Shown: piece after piece, positions 33,060-43,719 of the stretch
How the letters are laid out: every line of letters starts with the position of its first letter
Position numbering within the stretch: position 1 is the first letter of the stretch
Source: Pseudorasbora parva
Lineage: Eukaryota; Chordata; Actinopteri; Cypriniformes; Gobionidae
Length of the DNA stretch: 64,000 bases
NCBI RefSeq assembly: GCF_024679245.1
Contig: NC_090184.1
Span: 129,001 to 193,000 of the forward strand
Direction of reading: 5' to 3'
Notes under the pieces: model-generated
What the model was told of the DNA's origin: nothing
Databases searched by the model: none
The model's input: the letters and a program-made list of their open reading frames with translations, nothing else
Made by a program: the position numbers and the translations under genes

Positions 33060-33960
33060 TCGAAGGCTTCAGTGCTAGAGTTTCTCCAAGATCGTTTCTC
33101 TGCCAGTCTTACCCCGTCCGCGCTTAAGGTGTACGTGGCTGCCATTGGGACTTTCCACTCACCTATAGGTGATGGACTGCTGGGGAGGTGCCATCTGGTT
33201 GTACGACTCCTCTGTGGGGCTCGGAGGATGAGGCCTGTGGCTCATTTCAGAGTGCCAACCTGGGACCTGGCAGTGGTGCTCGAAGGGCTGGCTGAGGCCC
33301 CCTTTGAGCCGCTGGAGTCAGCCGAGGCAAGGAACCTGACACTCATGGTGGCCTTTCTCCTTGCTATCACCTCTCTGAGGAGAGTGGGGGATCTCTAGGC
33401 ATTGGCTATCATGCCAACCTGCCTGGAGTTTGCCCCTGGCGGAGTGAAGGCCATCTTACATCCTAGGCAGGGCTATGTGCCCAAGGTGCCATCTAATGTT
33501 GCACGGTCAGTAGTTCTTCAGGCCTTCCATCCTCCACCTCATGTGACGGTGGAAGAGGGAAGACTGCACCTGCTCTGCCAGTCAGAGCTCTAAGAGTTTA
33601 TTGGAGAGGTCTTCCCAGTGGAGGAAGTCAGACCAGTTGTTGGAGTGCTTTAGCTCACCCAGGAAAGTGCTGTCTGCGTCAAAACAGACAATCAGCAATT
33701 GGATTGTCTAGGCTATAGCCACTGCTTTTCAGGTGCACAATTTGCCTTCACCGATTGCTGTGAGGGCTCATTCCACCAGGGGCATGGCCTCCTCGGTGGC
33801 CCTCCTTTCTGGCTTCTCAGTTCTGGAGATTTGCGATGTGGCCGGGTGGGCCACCCCTACACACCTTCATATGTTTCTACAGTCTCCAACTCCTGGCGAT
33901 GCCTGGCGACCGAGTGCTCGCGTCCAAAGTGTGTCTGGTCTCCCAGCTTCACACTAGGAC
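33060..33960 (+). pseudogene. DIRS tyrosine recombinase, broken
   Basis: The N-terminal SAM-like region reads 'LEFLQDRFSASLTPSALKVY' then 'VAAIGTFHSPIGDGLLG'. The catalytic domain start 'NLTLMVAFLLAITSLRRVGD' carries the first catalytic Arg region and is followed by a TAG. After several shifts 'RAHSTRGMASSVA' supplies the H-x-x-R motif, then 'EICDVAGWATPTHLHMF' covers the segment before the nucleophile Tyr position, where the usual Tyr is not seen. DIRS elements integrate with this enzyme instead of a DDE integrase. Confidence 0.8.
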
Positions 33961-34261
33961 GAGCTTGATCACGGTGTGGCATAGTGGGTAGTTCGTTCCC
34001 AGTGTGTTGTCACTCGACGACTATAACCCTATGTTCCCTGAGAGGGAACAAGACACTGTGTCTCATCGCCACACCTATCATGGGCAGAGCGCTCGCTTCA
34101 TCGCAAACAAGCTAGTGTGTGTGTGTCAGCGTCATTTTGTATCTTCCGGTTATGCCATCATCTACTACGTCATGACACAGCACAGCACCTAACCCACTCG
34201 ACAACGCAGTGTCTCGTTCCCTCTCAGGGAACAAGGGTTATAGTCATAACCCGAGACGTTA

Positions 34262-34284
34262 TCAATATATATAAAACGAGACGT

Positions 34285-34310
<26 letters not shown>
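34262..34310. repeat. (TA)n microsatellite
   Basis: A pure TA run of about 28 bp lies next to a duplicated GAGACGTTAT (34251, 34280) at the DIRS 3' edge. Confidence 0.85.
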
Positions 34311-34318
<8 letters not shown>

Positions 34319-34329
34319 ATTTTATTAGT

Positions 34330-34860
34330 TTTTTTGCTATATCATGGAGCCATCTTGCTACTACTGTGCAGGCTTGTGGTGGTGGTGTAATGGTGTGGGG
34401 GATTTTTTCTTGGCACACTTTAGCCCCCTTAGTGCCAATTGGGCATTGTTTAAATGCCACGGCCTACCTGAGCATTGTTTTTGACCCTGTTTATCCCTTT
34501 ATGTCCACCATGTACCCATCCTCTGATGGCTACTTCCAGCAGGATAATGCACCATGTCACAAATCATTTCAAATTTGTTTCTTGAACATGATAATGAGTT
34601 GACTGTACTAAAATGGCCGCCACATTCACCAGATCTCAACCCAGTAGAGCATCTTTGGGATGTGGTGGAACGGGAGCTTCGTGCCCTGGATGTGCATCCC
34701 ACAAATCTCCATCAACTGATGCTGTCCTATCAATATGGGCCAACATTTCTAAAGAATGCTTTCAGCAGCTTGTTGATCAATGCCATGTATAATTAAGGCA
34801 GTTCTGAAGGCGAAATGGGGTCAAACACAATATTAGTATGGTGTTCCTAATCCTTTAGGT
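34330..34860 (+). pseudogene. Tc1-like transposase, C-terminal half
   Basis: The reading begins inside the catalytic domain: 'GGGVMVWGIFSWHTLAPLVP', then 'GYFQQDNAPCHKS' (second catalytic Asp), a frameshift near 34590, and 'WPPHSPDLNPVEHLWDVVER' with the catalytic Glu. It ends near 'LLINAMYN' and TAA. 'AATCCTTTAGGTGAGTGTA' at 34849-34867 looks like its right inverted end. The N-terminal DNA-binding half and left end are missing. Confidence 0.82.
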
Positions 34861-34867
34861 GAGTGTA

Positions 34868-36237
34868 TACCACTGACAAGATTTGCAATTCCTTACAAGG
34901 TAGAGAAACTTGCATCATATGGTTAAAATAGAATGTATACTTCATGCTTACACATGTTTCACTATCCACTTTCCTTTTAAAGAATATTTCCATCAGTCAA
35001 GGATATGTCACGAAATAATAACCATGAAAAAAAAGTCTCTTCCTGCGCCATATGATACCAACATGGTCATGCAGCATATACATAACTCTCTCATGCACTT
35101 AAACTTCACAAATACATTATACATCCAATTATGAATAAAATTAATAAATTTACGTTCCACAAGGTTTTTTTGCGGTTAATTAAAAAAGGTTGCAAAACGT
35201 TGTACATTAACAATTTTATGGTAAAAAAAGAGCTCTTTTTTCAAGACACATTCATATTGCTTTAGAATCAATGGATATTTTATCTTTAAAAAATACACTT
35301 TAGAAAAAAGAATCGAGTAACTCAGTTTTCACCACTGATTATTTTTGCTTGCAATTAAAAAATAAACCTGATGTAAATATAAATGTGATGTTTTATTAAA
35401 GTTATTTGCTATATACATGAACTACAATTTTAAGAACACATTACATTAAAATATGCACTTCAATAAGCCGACAGAAAGCAGGTTAGTGTGTTTACATGTT
35501 AAACAAAATCGATGTAAGAGACACAAATCTAACAGTGACAATCGGTAAATGAAGCCTGGCACACAATCAAGCTAAATGAAGTTTCCAGCAGATGGCACCG
35601 CGAGCTTGCACAGTGCTAACAGATTACATACCATTTATGCATGCATTGAAAATGTAATATTCTGCTGTCAAGTTTTAGTAATTGTTTAAGACAATTTCTC
35701 GATTTCATTCAACTTATAGTAACCAGCACTAAACCCTCTTCATAAAGCGCGCATTTCTCACTCTGGACTGGCCACTATCATGGTTGATTTGCCGGGAGTC
35801 ACGCGTGTGACGGTGACACAGGACGGATTATTCGTTTTAGCCAATCAGGCTGACAGGAAGAAGAAGAAAAAAACATAATAATGTAGTGACGGCAGGTTTA
35901 AGAAAAATAGTGCAGTAAAAGTACTGATACAGCACTTCACGAGTTCACACATACATCAATTAAATAGAGTAAAGATTATGCATATTTGGCGTGCTGTCCG
36001 GGGAGGGCTCCGGGCTCGGAAATTTTGCCCGAACCCAGAACGCGGTTCACTTGCGTTGTCCGTTTAATGGTTTGCATGTAAACGGGGAAAACTGGTTATT
36101 TCAATAAGTTGATTTTTTGGAGTTATCAGCTTACTGGTGTGCATGTAAACGCACCCATTGACAGGAAGGTAAATCGGCTGTCTATATATACCTCCTATCA
36201 TTGATTAACTGATTAGTTTAATGTGCTCCTCTTCTGT
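34868..36237. other. No gene recognised
   Basis: AT-rich, with several poly-A/T runs. 35890-35925 ('GTAAAAGTACTGATACAGCA') resembles interior hAT sequence and may pair with the hAT end at 38400-38521. The tail 36200-36237 belongs to the repeat described at 38304-38395. Confidence 0.4.
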
Positions 36238-36241
36238 TTAA

Positions 36242-38299
36242 AGGGGGGGTGAAACACTCAGTTTCAGTCAGTGTCATGTCAATCTTGAGTACCTATAGAG
36301 TAGCATTGCATCCTGCATATCTCCGAAAAGTCTTTATTTTTTTTATAATTATATAAGAAAGATGCGCTGTTCCGAGTCTTTCCGAAAAAAGCCGAGCGGG
36401 TGGGGGCGTGTCGTGTGAGCGGAGCTAAATAATGACGTGTGCAGCAGCGCGCTGCAGTGAGGAAAGTGAGTCGCTCTGTGAGGAAAGTGATTCGCTCAGT
36501 GAGGAAAGTGATTCGCCCGCCGCGTGAGGAAAGTGATTCGCTCTGTGAGGAAAGTGATTCGCTCAGTGAGGAAAGTGATTCGCCCGCCGCGTGAGGAAAG
36601 TGAGTCGCTCTGTGAGGAAAGTGATTCGCTCAGTGAGGAAAGTGATTCGCTCTGTGAGGAAAGTGATTCGCCCGCCGCGTGAGGAAAGTGATTCGCTCTG
36701 TGAGGAAAGTGATTCGCTCAGTGAGGAAAGTGATTCGCCCGCCGCGTGAGGAAAGTGAGTCGCTCTGTGAGGAAAGTGATTCGCTCAGTGAGGAAAGTGA
36801 TTCGCCTGCCGCGTGAGGAAAGTGAGTCGCTCTGTGAGGAAAGTGATTCGCTCTGTGAGGAAAGTGATTCGCTCAGTGAGGAAAGTGATTCGCTCAGTGA
36901 GGAAAGTGATTCGCCCGCCGCGTGAGGAAAGTGAGTCGCTCTGTGAGGAAAGTGATTCGCTCAGTGAGGAAAGTGATTCGCCTGCCGCGTGAGGAAAGTG
37001 AGTCGCTCTGTGAGGAAAGTGATTCGCTCGGTGAGGAAAGTGATTCGCTCAGTGAGGAAAGTGATTCGCCTGCCGCGTGAGGAAAGTGATTCGCTCTGTG
37101 AGGAAAGTGAGTCGCTCTGTGAGGAAAGTGATTCGCTCAGTGAGGAAAGTGATTCGCCCGCCGCGTGAGGAAAGTGAGTCGCTCTGTGAGGAAAGTGATT
37201 CGCCCGCCGCGTGAGGAAAGTGAGTCGCTCTGTGAGGAAAGGGATTCGCTCGGTGAGGAAAGTGATTCGCTCAGTGAGGAAAGTGATTCGCCTGCCGCGT
37301 GAGGAAAGTGATTCGCTCTTTGAGGAAATTGATTCGCTCAGTGAGGAAAGTGATTCGCCCGCCGCGTGAGGAAAGTGATTCGCCCGCCGCGTGAGGAAAG
37401 TGAGTCGCTCTGTGAGGAAAGTGAGTCGCTCTGTGAGGAAAGGGATTCGCTCGGTGAGGAAAGTGATTCGCTCAGTGAGGAAAGTGATTCGCCTGCCGCG
37501 TGAGGAAAGTGATTCGCTCTGTGAGGAAAGTGATTCGCTCAGTGAGGAAAGTGATTCGCCCGCCGCGTGAGGAAAGTGAGTCGCTCTGTGAGGAAAGTGA
37601 TTCGCCCGCCGCATGAGGAAAGTGAGTCGCTCTGTGAGGAAAGGGATTCGCTCGGTGAGGAAAGTGATTCGCTCAGTGAGGAAAGTGATTCGCCTGCCGC
37701 GTGAGGAAAGTGATTCGCTCTGTGAGGAAAGTGATTCGCTCAGTGAGGAAAGTGATTCGCCCGCCGCGTGAGGAAAGTGAGTCGCTCTGTGAGGAAAGGG
37801 ATTCGCTCGGTGAGGAAATTGATTCGCTCAGTGAGGAAAGTGATTCGCCCGCCGCGTGAGGAAAGTGATTCGCTCAGTGAGGAAAGTGATTCGCCCGTCG
37901 TGTGAGGAAAGTGCTAATACAGATCGACCGCCGGCCTATCAGTGGGTAAGTCAGTAGCTACTGGTTATATCACCTGTTTAGCATCCTACAAGCCAGCGCT
38001 TTGATGGGGGTAGCCTGTTGCTTTCGCTCTCTCCCTCGCTCTCTCTCACGCGCTTCCGGTAGAATTGTCCGTAAGGCCCATACAAGGAAATTCCGCCCCC
38101 ACTAACGTCAATGGGGACGCATGATCTCAAAAAACTTGCCGAAACTTATGACTAACCGGAAGTAGTATTTTTGACAAAGAAATACTCCCATCAAACGTCC
38201 ACCTTAACTTTTGAAACTTTGTCTATGTTTAGTATGGGATTCCAAGTCTTTAACAGTGTAAAAAGATCAGTATGCATGAAACAGCATTTCACCCCCCCT
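36242..38299. mobile_element. TTAA-flanked non-autonomous element, copy B
   Basis: Same termini and orientation as copy A, with TTAA at 36238-36241 and 38300-38303. Unique ends are nearly identical to copy A; differences include CTCTGAAAAG/CTCCGAAAAG and TCATGTGAGC/TCGTGTGAGC. At 2058 bp it is 284 bp longer than copy A, all in the minisatellite. The flanking repeat is different from that of copy A, so this is transposition and not a simple segmental duplication. Confidence 0.88.
36456..37912. repeat. 21/25-bp minisatellite, copy B
   Basis: The same 21-bp and 25-bp units as in copy A. The order of variant units over the right ~700 bp (including the rare CCGCATGAGG and AAAGGGATTCG units) is the same in both copies, while the left part differs. 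The 217-aa minus reading (36961-37614) is a period artefact. Confidence 0.95.
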
Positions 38300-38303
38300 T
38301 TAA

Positions 38304-38395
38304 TTTCGGTTTAATTATCTGAGCCTGCTCCACCTGTGTTTAATTAGATGTAATTGTCTGCGCGTGCTTCTCCCGAAATTAGTTTATAAAACTCA
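38304..38395. repeat. Dispersed repeat shared with 53225-53360
   Basis: 'TGCTCCACCTGTGTTTAATT' and 'CTCCCGAAATTAGTT' recur at both places. The 36200-36237 segment is its other half, split by TTAA element B. Confidence 0.6.
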
Positions 38396-38399
38396 ATTA

Positions 38400-38521
38400 A
38401 AATGTACTCAAGTAAAAGTAAAAGTACACTGTTTTTAAACTACTTAAAAAGTACAATTCCTGAGAAATACTACTCAATTACAGTAACGAGAGTATTTGAA
38501 AATCATTACTTTACACCACTG
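38400..38521. repeat. Tol2-like hAT terminus
   Basis: Read on the minus strand it begins CAGTGGTGTAAAGTA, close to the Tol2-type end CAGAGGTGTAAA, and continues with the TACTTTTACTTGAGTA motifs typical of these subterminal regions. Only this end is clear. Confidence 0.65.
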
Positions 38522-38559
38522 ATGATAATCTCACTCTTAATGTCTGTTGATTTCCACAG

Positions 38560-39312
38560 ACCCTGATCCCAAGACCAGGAAAGACTTACTAAGAAGTAAG
38601 TCACTGAGAACACAAGCAGAAAACTCATGAGTGTGTTCATGTTCTTTTTGAAGAATAGGAAAGAAAACATGACAGAAGAGTTTTAGAGTTGATCATGTGA
38701 ATGATCATTACACTGAACTGAGACACTGCTGATATACTGAACATGAAGAGTTCCTGATGCTGATGTGTTTTCTCCCCATCAGATTCACTTCGGATCAATC
38801 CGGACCAGAACACAGCGTATAAACGCCTCAGTCTGTCTGAGGGGAACAGAGAGATTACATACACGGACACAGATCAGCCGTATCCGGATCATCCGGATAG
38901 ATTTGATTATCCTCAGGTGTTGTGTAATGAGAGTGTGAGTGGACGCTCTTACTGGGAGGTGGAGTGGAGTGGGTTTGGTGTGTTAATATCAGTGGCATAT
39001 CAGAGCATCAGCAGGAAGGGAGGGGGTCCTGAGTGTCTGTTTGGAGGTAATGATCAGTCCTGGAGTTTGTTCTGCGCTCCTGACAGTTACGCATTCTGGC
39101 ACAATACCACACAGACTGATCTCCCTGTAAAGCCCCTCAGCAGTGGAGATAATAGAGTAGGAGTGTATGTGGATCACAGTGCAGGAACTCTGTCCTTCTA
39201 CAGCGTCTCTGGAGACTCAATGATCCTCATCCACTCAATCCAGACCAGATTCACTCAGCCACTCTCTCCTGGGTTTGCTGTTGGTCCTGAATCATCAGTG
39301 AAACTGTGTTGA
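38560..39312 (+). CDS. B30.2/SPRY-domain protein, last two exons
   Basis: Exon 38560-38595 follows a TTTCCACAG acceptor, encodes 'PDPKTRKDLLR' and ends AAGAA|GTAAGT. Exon 38783-39312 follows CTCCCCATCAG; the split codon is restored in phase (A + AT). It encodes about 176 residues ending at TGA. PRY part: 'NPDQNTAYKRLSLSEGNR', 'PYPDHPDRFDYPQVLC'. SPRY part: 'GRSYWEVEWSG', 'ISVAYQSISRKG', 'NDQSWSLFC', 'VGVYVDHSAGTLSFYSVSG' and 'PLSPGFAV'. This is the C-terminal ligand-binding module of expanded fish NLR (NLRC3/NLRP12-like) and TRIM families. A polyA signal AATAAA lies at about 39452. No NACHT, LRR, RING or coiled-coil exon is seen upstream; elements occupy that space. It is either the end of a gene with distant exons or an orphan fragment. 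The frame is undamaged. Confidence 0.85.
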
Positions 39313-39439
39313 TGAACCAGGATCGACTGATGAGAGATTCTACCCATAATGCTGTGAACTCATGATAAACAGTGACAGTGAGCTGTTATTGTCTCTTCAT
39401 TAAGTTAATAATACAGCTGAACTTCTGTGACTAAAACAA

Positions 39440-39489
39440 TATGTGTGTGTTTAATAAATGCTCATATCAACAGTGAGATCTTTCTCTCT

Positions 39490-39531
<42 letters not shown>

Positions 39532-39555
39532 TAAATGCTTAAATAGACAATAATG

Positions 39556-39589
<34 letters not shown>

Positions 39590-39670
39590 AATGCTCAAAT
39601 AAGCAATAAAAATGGTGTGTGTGTGTGTGTGTGTGTAATAAATGCTCATATAGTCAATACGAACGGTGTG
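39440..39670. repeat. Tandem TG microsatellites with AATAAATGCT spacers
   Basis: Three TG runs (about 39495-39530, 39556-39582, 39614-39636) alternate with 'TAATAAATGCTCA..TA' and CAATA..AATGG spacers. This shows a tandemly duplicated ~60-bp unit derived from the B30.2 gene 3' end at 39448-39470. Confidence 0.8.
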
Positions 39671-39689
39671 TGCGAATAATAAGAACGTC

Positions 39690-39800
39690 CCCGAAGCGCG
39701 AACCTCTAGGACAGGGTTAGTCACACCCAGTTCTTGGAGGGCCTCCGCCCTGCAGAGTTTAGATTCAACCCTAATTAAACACACCTGATCCAGCTAATCA
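39690..39800. repeat. Dispersed fish repeat
   Basis: 'CTGCAGAGTTTAGATTCAAC' followed by 'CCTAATTAAACACACCTGAT' and CCAGCTAATCAAG is a widespread teleost interspersed repeat. Related text occurs at 40515-40545 and 41105-41132. Confidence 0.65.
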
Positions 39801-39839
39801 AGTCCTTGATTGTTTATTTGTATAATTTTGCTAATAAAT

Positions 39840-40278
39840 CTTAATTTCTGTATTTGAGTCCTCGCTCCCTTTTCTTTATACTGACCAGAAGAGGACTCAG
39901 CAGATTATCTTTCTCCATCTTTCCCCATGGAACCCTTCAACCATCTGCAAGTCATGAGATTTGTAATCTCCCATTACATTCGCCAGCAGGGCGCTAACAT
40001 GAGGGAGTTTGCACAGGTCTCTCTCATTGAGGTGGATCATTTCTTCCTGAGTGAGACAGAGAGCAAGGAGGTTTTCAACCTGTATCTGGACATGCCCCTC
40101 AATCCAGAGATGGAGAGGATGGGGAGTTCAGGCTTCTGGGAGTTTGTCAATCATTTTTATCAATTGATTGATTGGTTAATGAGTAGGCTTTCAATTATTG
40201 TGGATTCCTTTCAGGTGTGCTGTCATGTGTCCTGCATTTGAGTCACCGCTCCCTTTTCTTCATACTGTTCTGTGACAG
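39840..40278 (+). mobile_element. Possible collapsed LTR retroelement with gag-like ORF
   Basis: 'ATTTGAG' followed by 'CGCTCCCTTTTCTT' and CATACTG/TATACTG occurs at about 39855 and again at 40235, the second ending TGTGACAG. This looks like two LTR 3' ends. Between them lies a 104-residue reading from ATG 39927 ('MEPFNHLQVMRFVISHYIRQ...'). It begins soon after the first copy, as gag does after a leader. I do not recognise the protein; it is acidic and helical in appearance. Interpretation is tentative. Confidence 0.3.
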
Positions 40279-41132
40279 CGACATTTCCAAACATTTCACC
40301 TGCTTGTACTTTAGCTTTTAAAGCGGAGATATTTTATGTCCTATAAATGTGTCATATTTATGATAATATCCACACTCCCGTGTATGGTTCATGCTGTATC
40401 TCCTCTGTGACAGAGGTTGTTTTTCTGTTAATGTTTTGCTCAATTTCTGGTAAATGTTGATATTTTTCTCTGTCACATGTTTGCAGTGCTAAGTTCTCAA
40501 GGGTTGATTTAGGACAGTGGACCTCGAGGACCAGAGTTGAAGAACTCAGTACACACAGTCATAGCTTCATGACATACTGTAAACTTGCTTTCAGAACATT
40601 GTGATGCTGCTTAACTACATTGAAGGACCAGAGATGTCCATGTTTCAGTGAAACATGTGAATTAAGACTAACCCTCAACAAATAGTGAGCAACAGATCAG
40701 CATACAGTCAGCAAACATTCACAGCCATTCAGTTGCAAGGGAAACAGCAAATAGTTCGGACTTTCATAGTGGAGTAGTGTTTGCCAAAGCTAAAACAACA
40801 GAATTTGTGGAATAATGTTGCTTATAGCATTTTATTTTAATACTGTTCTTTTTTTTTAAACGTGCAAAAATCTTAGTTGCAGTAAGTCTCAATAAGAGTC
40901 CAGATTGTGTTAAATGATTAAATTTTAATCTCGTCACAGTCACCAGCTTACTCACCGCATCTGCACTACATTTCCCAATATCCTCTCTGCTCACCACCTG
41001 CACACACTCTTCTTCTTCTTACTTTATTGGCAGTTGGCACCTGCACACACTCATTCACAATCACCTAAGTTGTGAGTCGCTGCACCTGCACCTCATCAGG
41101 GACCCTATGTCAGGGGTGGCCAACTCCAGGGC
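40279..41132. other. No gene recognised
   Basis: AT-rich, with dispersed-repeat fragments at 40515-40545. The minus reading 40764-41003 has no recognisable domain. Confidence 0.45.
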
Positions 41133-41341
41133 CTATTGCACAAAACTAGGATAAGGGATTAAGCCAGAATATCTTGATCTTGTTATCTGTATGCAAAATT
41201 TAGTACACCGCTGTTGTGTAAATATATAACCTGAAGGCACACTCACACCAAGAACGATGATGAAAAATAACTCTGTATTAGTGGATAAATTGAGCCAGAT
41301 ATCCCAGCTTAATCCCTTATCCTAGATTTGTGCAAAGGGCC
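41133..41341. mobile_element. Small inverted-repeat element (MITE)
   Basis: The left end 'TTGCACAAAACTAGGATAAG' plus GGATTAAG and the right end 'CTTAATCCCTTATCCTAG' plus ATTTGTGCAA are inverted over about 35-40 bp with few mismatches. At ~210 bp and with no coding capacity it is a typical MITE. The target duplication is not clear. Confidence 0.75.
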
Positions 41342-42817
41342 CCAGATCTGGAGCAGAGCCAGCTTGCCCAGAACAACAAGTCCACCCATCTCTTAAGCTT
41401 GGAACAAACTCTGCAAGAACAAAGAAATGTGTTAGTTTTCTCGAGTTGGCAAGAACAAGAACAAAGTTCGTTCTGGCCCGTACATTTTATACTTCACGAG
41501 AGAAGCAGGTGCAGATCATCTGCGTTTCTCCGCATTAACCACACCCACTTTAAATGTCTGACCAATCACACCATAGTTCTTGGACACCCGCAAGAAAAAA
41601 AGTTCTGCTCAGGCGAGAACTCCCAAACCAGGGCTACGAGAACAAAATGACTCTCGCAGCCAGGGCCGCGTTATCCTAATGGGCAACATGGGCTGCAGCC
41701 CAGCGCCCCGAACACCAGGGGGCCCCAGAGACAGTTCTCTTTTGCATTATCCTTTTTTTTTTTTTTTTTTTTTTTTTGGATCGAGGTAATTGTGCGTACA
41801 TTGAGCATCGTTTTCACACACCCGAATCGAATCACAGCGGACACCCAGTACATCGTCACCTAAACATGTCGAATGAAAATGTAAGAAAAATGACAGTGGC
41901 AGGGACGGATCTACCGGGTTTCAACTGCCCCCCTAAAAGAAAGACCATTGCCACCCCAGCAGGCAGCTAGTGTATCCCAAATTCCCAATGCATAAAATAT
42001 AAATTGTTTCTCTACCGATTTACATTAGCGGCGCTTCAAATGTGATGAGATAATAGAAATAAAACACGTCTTTATGTTATTGTGTAGTAGTCCAACAAAT
42101 GACTCCTATGAACTGCTTAGATCTGCAACACAAATAGTTTGATCACGAATAGATCGCCTGTTATACGTCCCAATGCTAACGGATTTCAGCCTTCTCACTG
42201 CACACGGATACGGTCCGGCAGTGCTTTCCAGGAGCGGTGCGTCTGCAGCAGCGCGTCGATCGTTTCTGCACCGAGTCTATTTTGTGCTGGACGCGCTGAA
42301 TTAAAGTGATAGAACATTATTCACACTAAAATAAACATGCATTGAAGTGAAAATATGGTTATTTCACCACAGATTCATGTAATTTAAATCTGTTTCAGTG
42401 ACTTTTTGCCTCGGGTAAAGCAAGAAAACAGACACATTAGGTAAATAGGGAGACATAATGGAGAGCTCTCGTCCTGGAGGTGGAGAAATAAAGTTATTTA
42501 TGACCTGCAGGATTTCTTAAAAGATTTAAAAATTTAAGAAATTAAAGACTAGATTTTTTGTCTATTGTAAGTGTTAATGTAAAACGTTTTTGATTTTTGA
42601 CATAGGCCTAGTTTAAGTATTATGCCACTTGCATGAGCAACGTAATACATAATTAATATAAAGTAAATATAAAGTGATTAATTGAATAAAACGTTGTTTA
42701 AATGTGACATTTAAAGGGTGTATTGTAATGCTGACAACAATCTGTATTGTTTGTCATGCTTTGTAAATTAATATTGAAATTAACTTATAATCACTTTAAG
42801 TTTCCAGTCCAGCTATC
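41342..42817. other. Repeat-derived, no gene
   Basis: 41341-41395 repeats 975-1021. 41753-41777 is a long T run. The short readings at 41330-41970 lack domain support. 41995-42817 is AT-rich and featureless to my reading. Confidence 0.4.
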
Positions 42818-43019
42818 AGGGCCCGTATTTATCAAGCTTCTCAAAGTGCTATTTTAGTCTTAAGTGCTGAGAATTCATGAAATTTACTCCTACTTTCAAA
42901 CTTAAGTATAAAAGCAAGTTATCAAATTTCTTAAAGCTAAGAATCACTCTTACTCTCCCAGTTATTTAAGAGCTCGAGAGGTCTCTCAAGTGGTTAGGAG
43001 TTGCCAGTGGGGGCTTGTG

Positions 43020-43097
43020 ATGGCGCTGAGGAGACAGATGTGTGCAAATCTTTCAATAGAGGGAGAATATAGACGAGCAGTTAATCAAACGGTATAG
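43020..43097 (+). pseudogene. Harbinger transposase start
   Basis: ATG 43020 gives MALRRQMCANLSIEGEYRRA and six more codons to TAG at 43095. Fish HARBI-type transposases open with a similar 'MALRR...EGE.RR' pattern. The rest of the gene is gone. Confidence 0.5.
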
Positions 43098-43179
43098 TTT
43101 GGACAGAGCAGGCATCATCTTTTTCAGCGCTGGTTAATGTTGGGTTTTATAAATAAATAAAAAACGCTGTTTGAGTAAT

Positions 43180-43239
43180 TCAGCAAGCAGCAGCGATCGC
43201 TTCTTCCTCCTGCCATTTCGGTTTTCTTTTGGAATCCAT
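43180..43239 (-). pseudogene. Myb/SANT-like accessory protein start
   Basis: The minus-strand ATG at 43239 follows CCACC and gives MDSKRKPKWQEEEAIAAAC, then TGA. 'KRKPKWxEEE' is the standard beginning of NAIF1/MSANTD-like Harbinger DNA-binding proteins. The later helices are missing. Confidence 0.6.
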
Positions 43240-43719
43240 GGTGGCTGATAATATATAAAATATCTAGGCTATAGGCAGGTCAGTTAACAGCACACCAGTT
43301 CAATTTTTTTAATGAAGACATGGATGAAAACATGCTTATCTTTCATTTAAAATGTGTATATTATAATGTATTCTCTTGAAAACTCTTTATTGTCAAATGT
43401 GTATTGGATGTAAACTCCTCTTTGGAAATTCACCATTCAATGTTAATTTATCTGAGAATATTTATACCAATATCTATTCAGTGATTGGTTCACGCCGATG
43501 ACATCATCCAAAATCCCATTTGTTGCACAGCAAATTGTCGTAAATCGACTCTAAGACTGACACTTAAGATTTAGTCCTACACTTTACTTAAAGTATGATC
43601 AGGACGCTTGATAACTAACTTTTAAGCGCAGCTTTGAGCCAAGATTTTTTTTACTCTTAAGTCAATTCTTAGCAGTGTTCTTGTGAGTAATTCTAAGATG
43701 TTTGATAAATACGGGTCCT

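Larger units (their letters stand above)
29930..34260 (+). mobile_element. DIRS-like tyrosine-recombinase retrotransposon, dead
   Basis: In order: acidic gag-like remnants (29935-30400), an inserted solo LTR, reverse transcriptase/RNase H remnants (31550-32700), a tyrosine recombinase (33060-33960) and a terminal region with 'TTCCCTGAGAGGGAACAAG' and 'GTTCCCTCTCAGGGAACAAG' (34038 and 34210). That gene set and the GGGAAC-rich ends are characteristic of fish DIRS elements. All genes contain stops and frameshifts. Confidence 0.8.
42819..43718. mobile_element. Deleted PIF/Harbinger element
   Basis: The ends are inverted: 'GGGCCCGTATTTATCAA' at the left, and the right end read on minus is 'GGACCCGTATTTATCAAACA'. 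Inside, two very short gene starts face each other: a transposase start on + (43020) and a Myb/SANT-like start on - (43239). The ~900-bp copy has lost nearly all coding sequence. It interrupts or abuts the Gypsy LTR at 43720. Confidence 0.78.

Noticed and set aside
36961..37614. 217-aa Ser/Arg-rich minus-strand ORF
   Set aside because: Same minisatellite artefact; an equivalent shorter reading occurs in copy A.
41580..41970. Short ORFs around the poly-T tract
   Set aside because: Low-complexity and repeat-derived; no homologue recognised.
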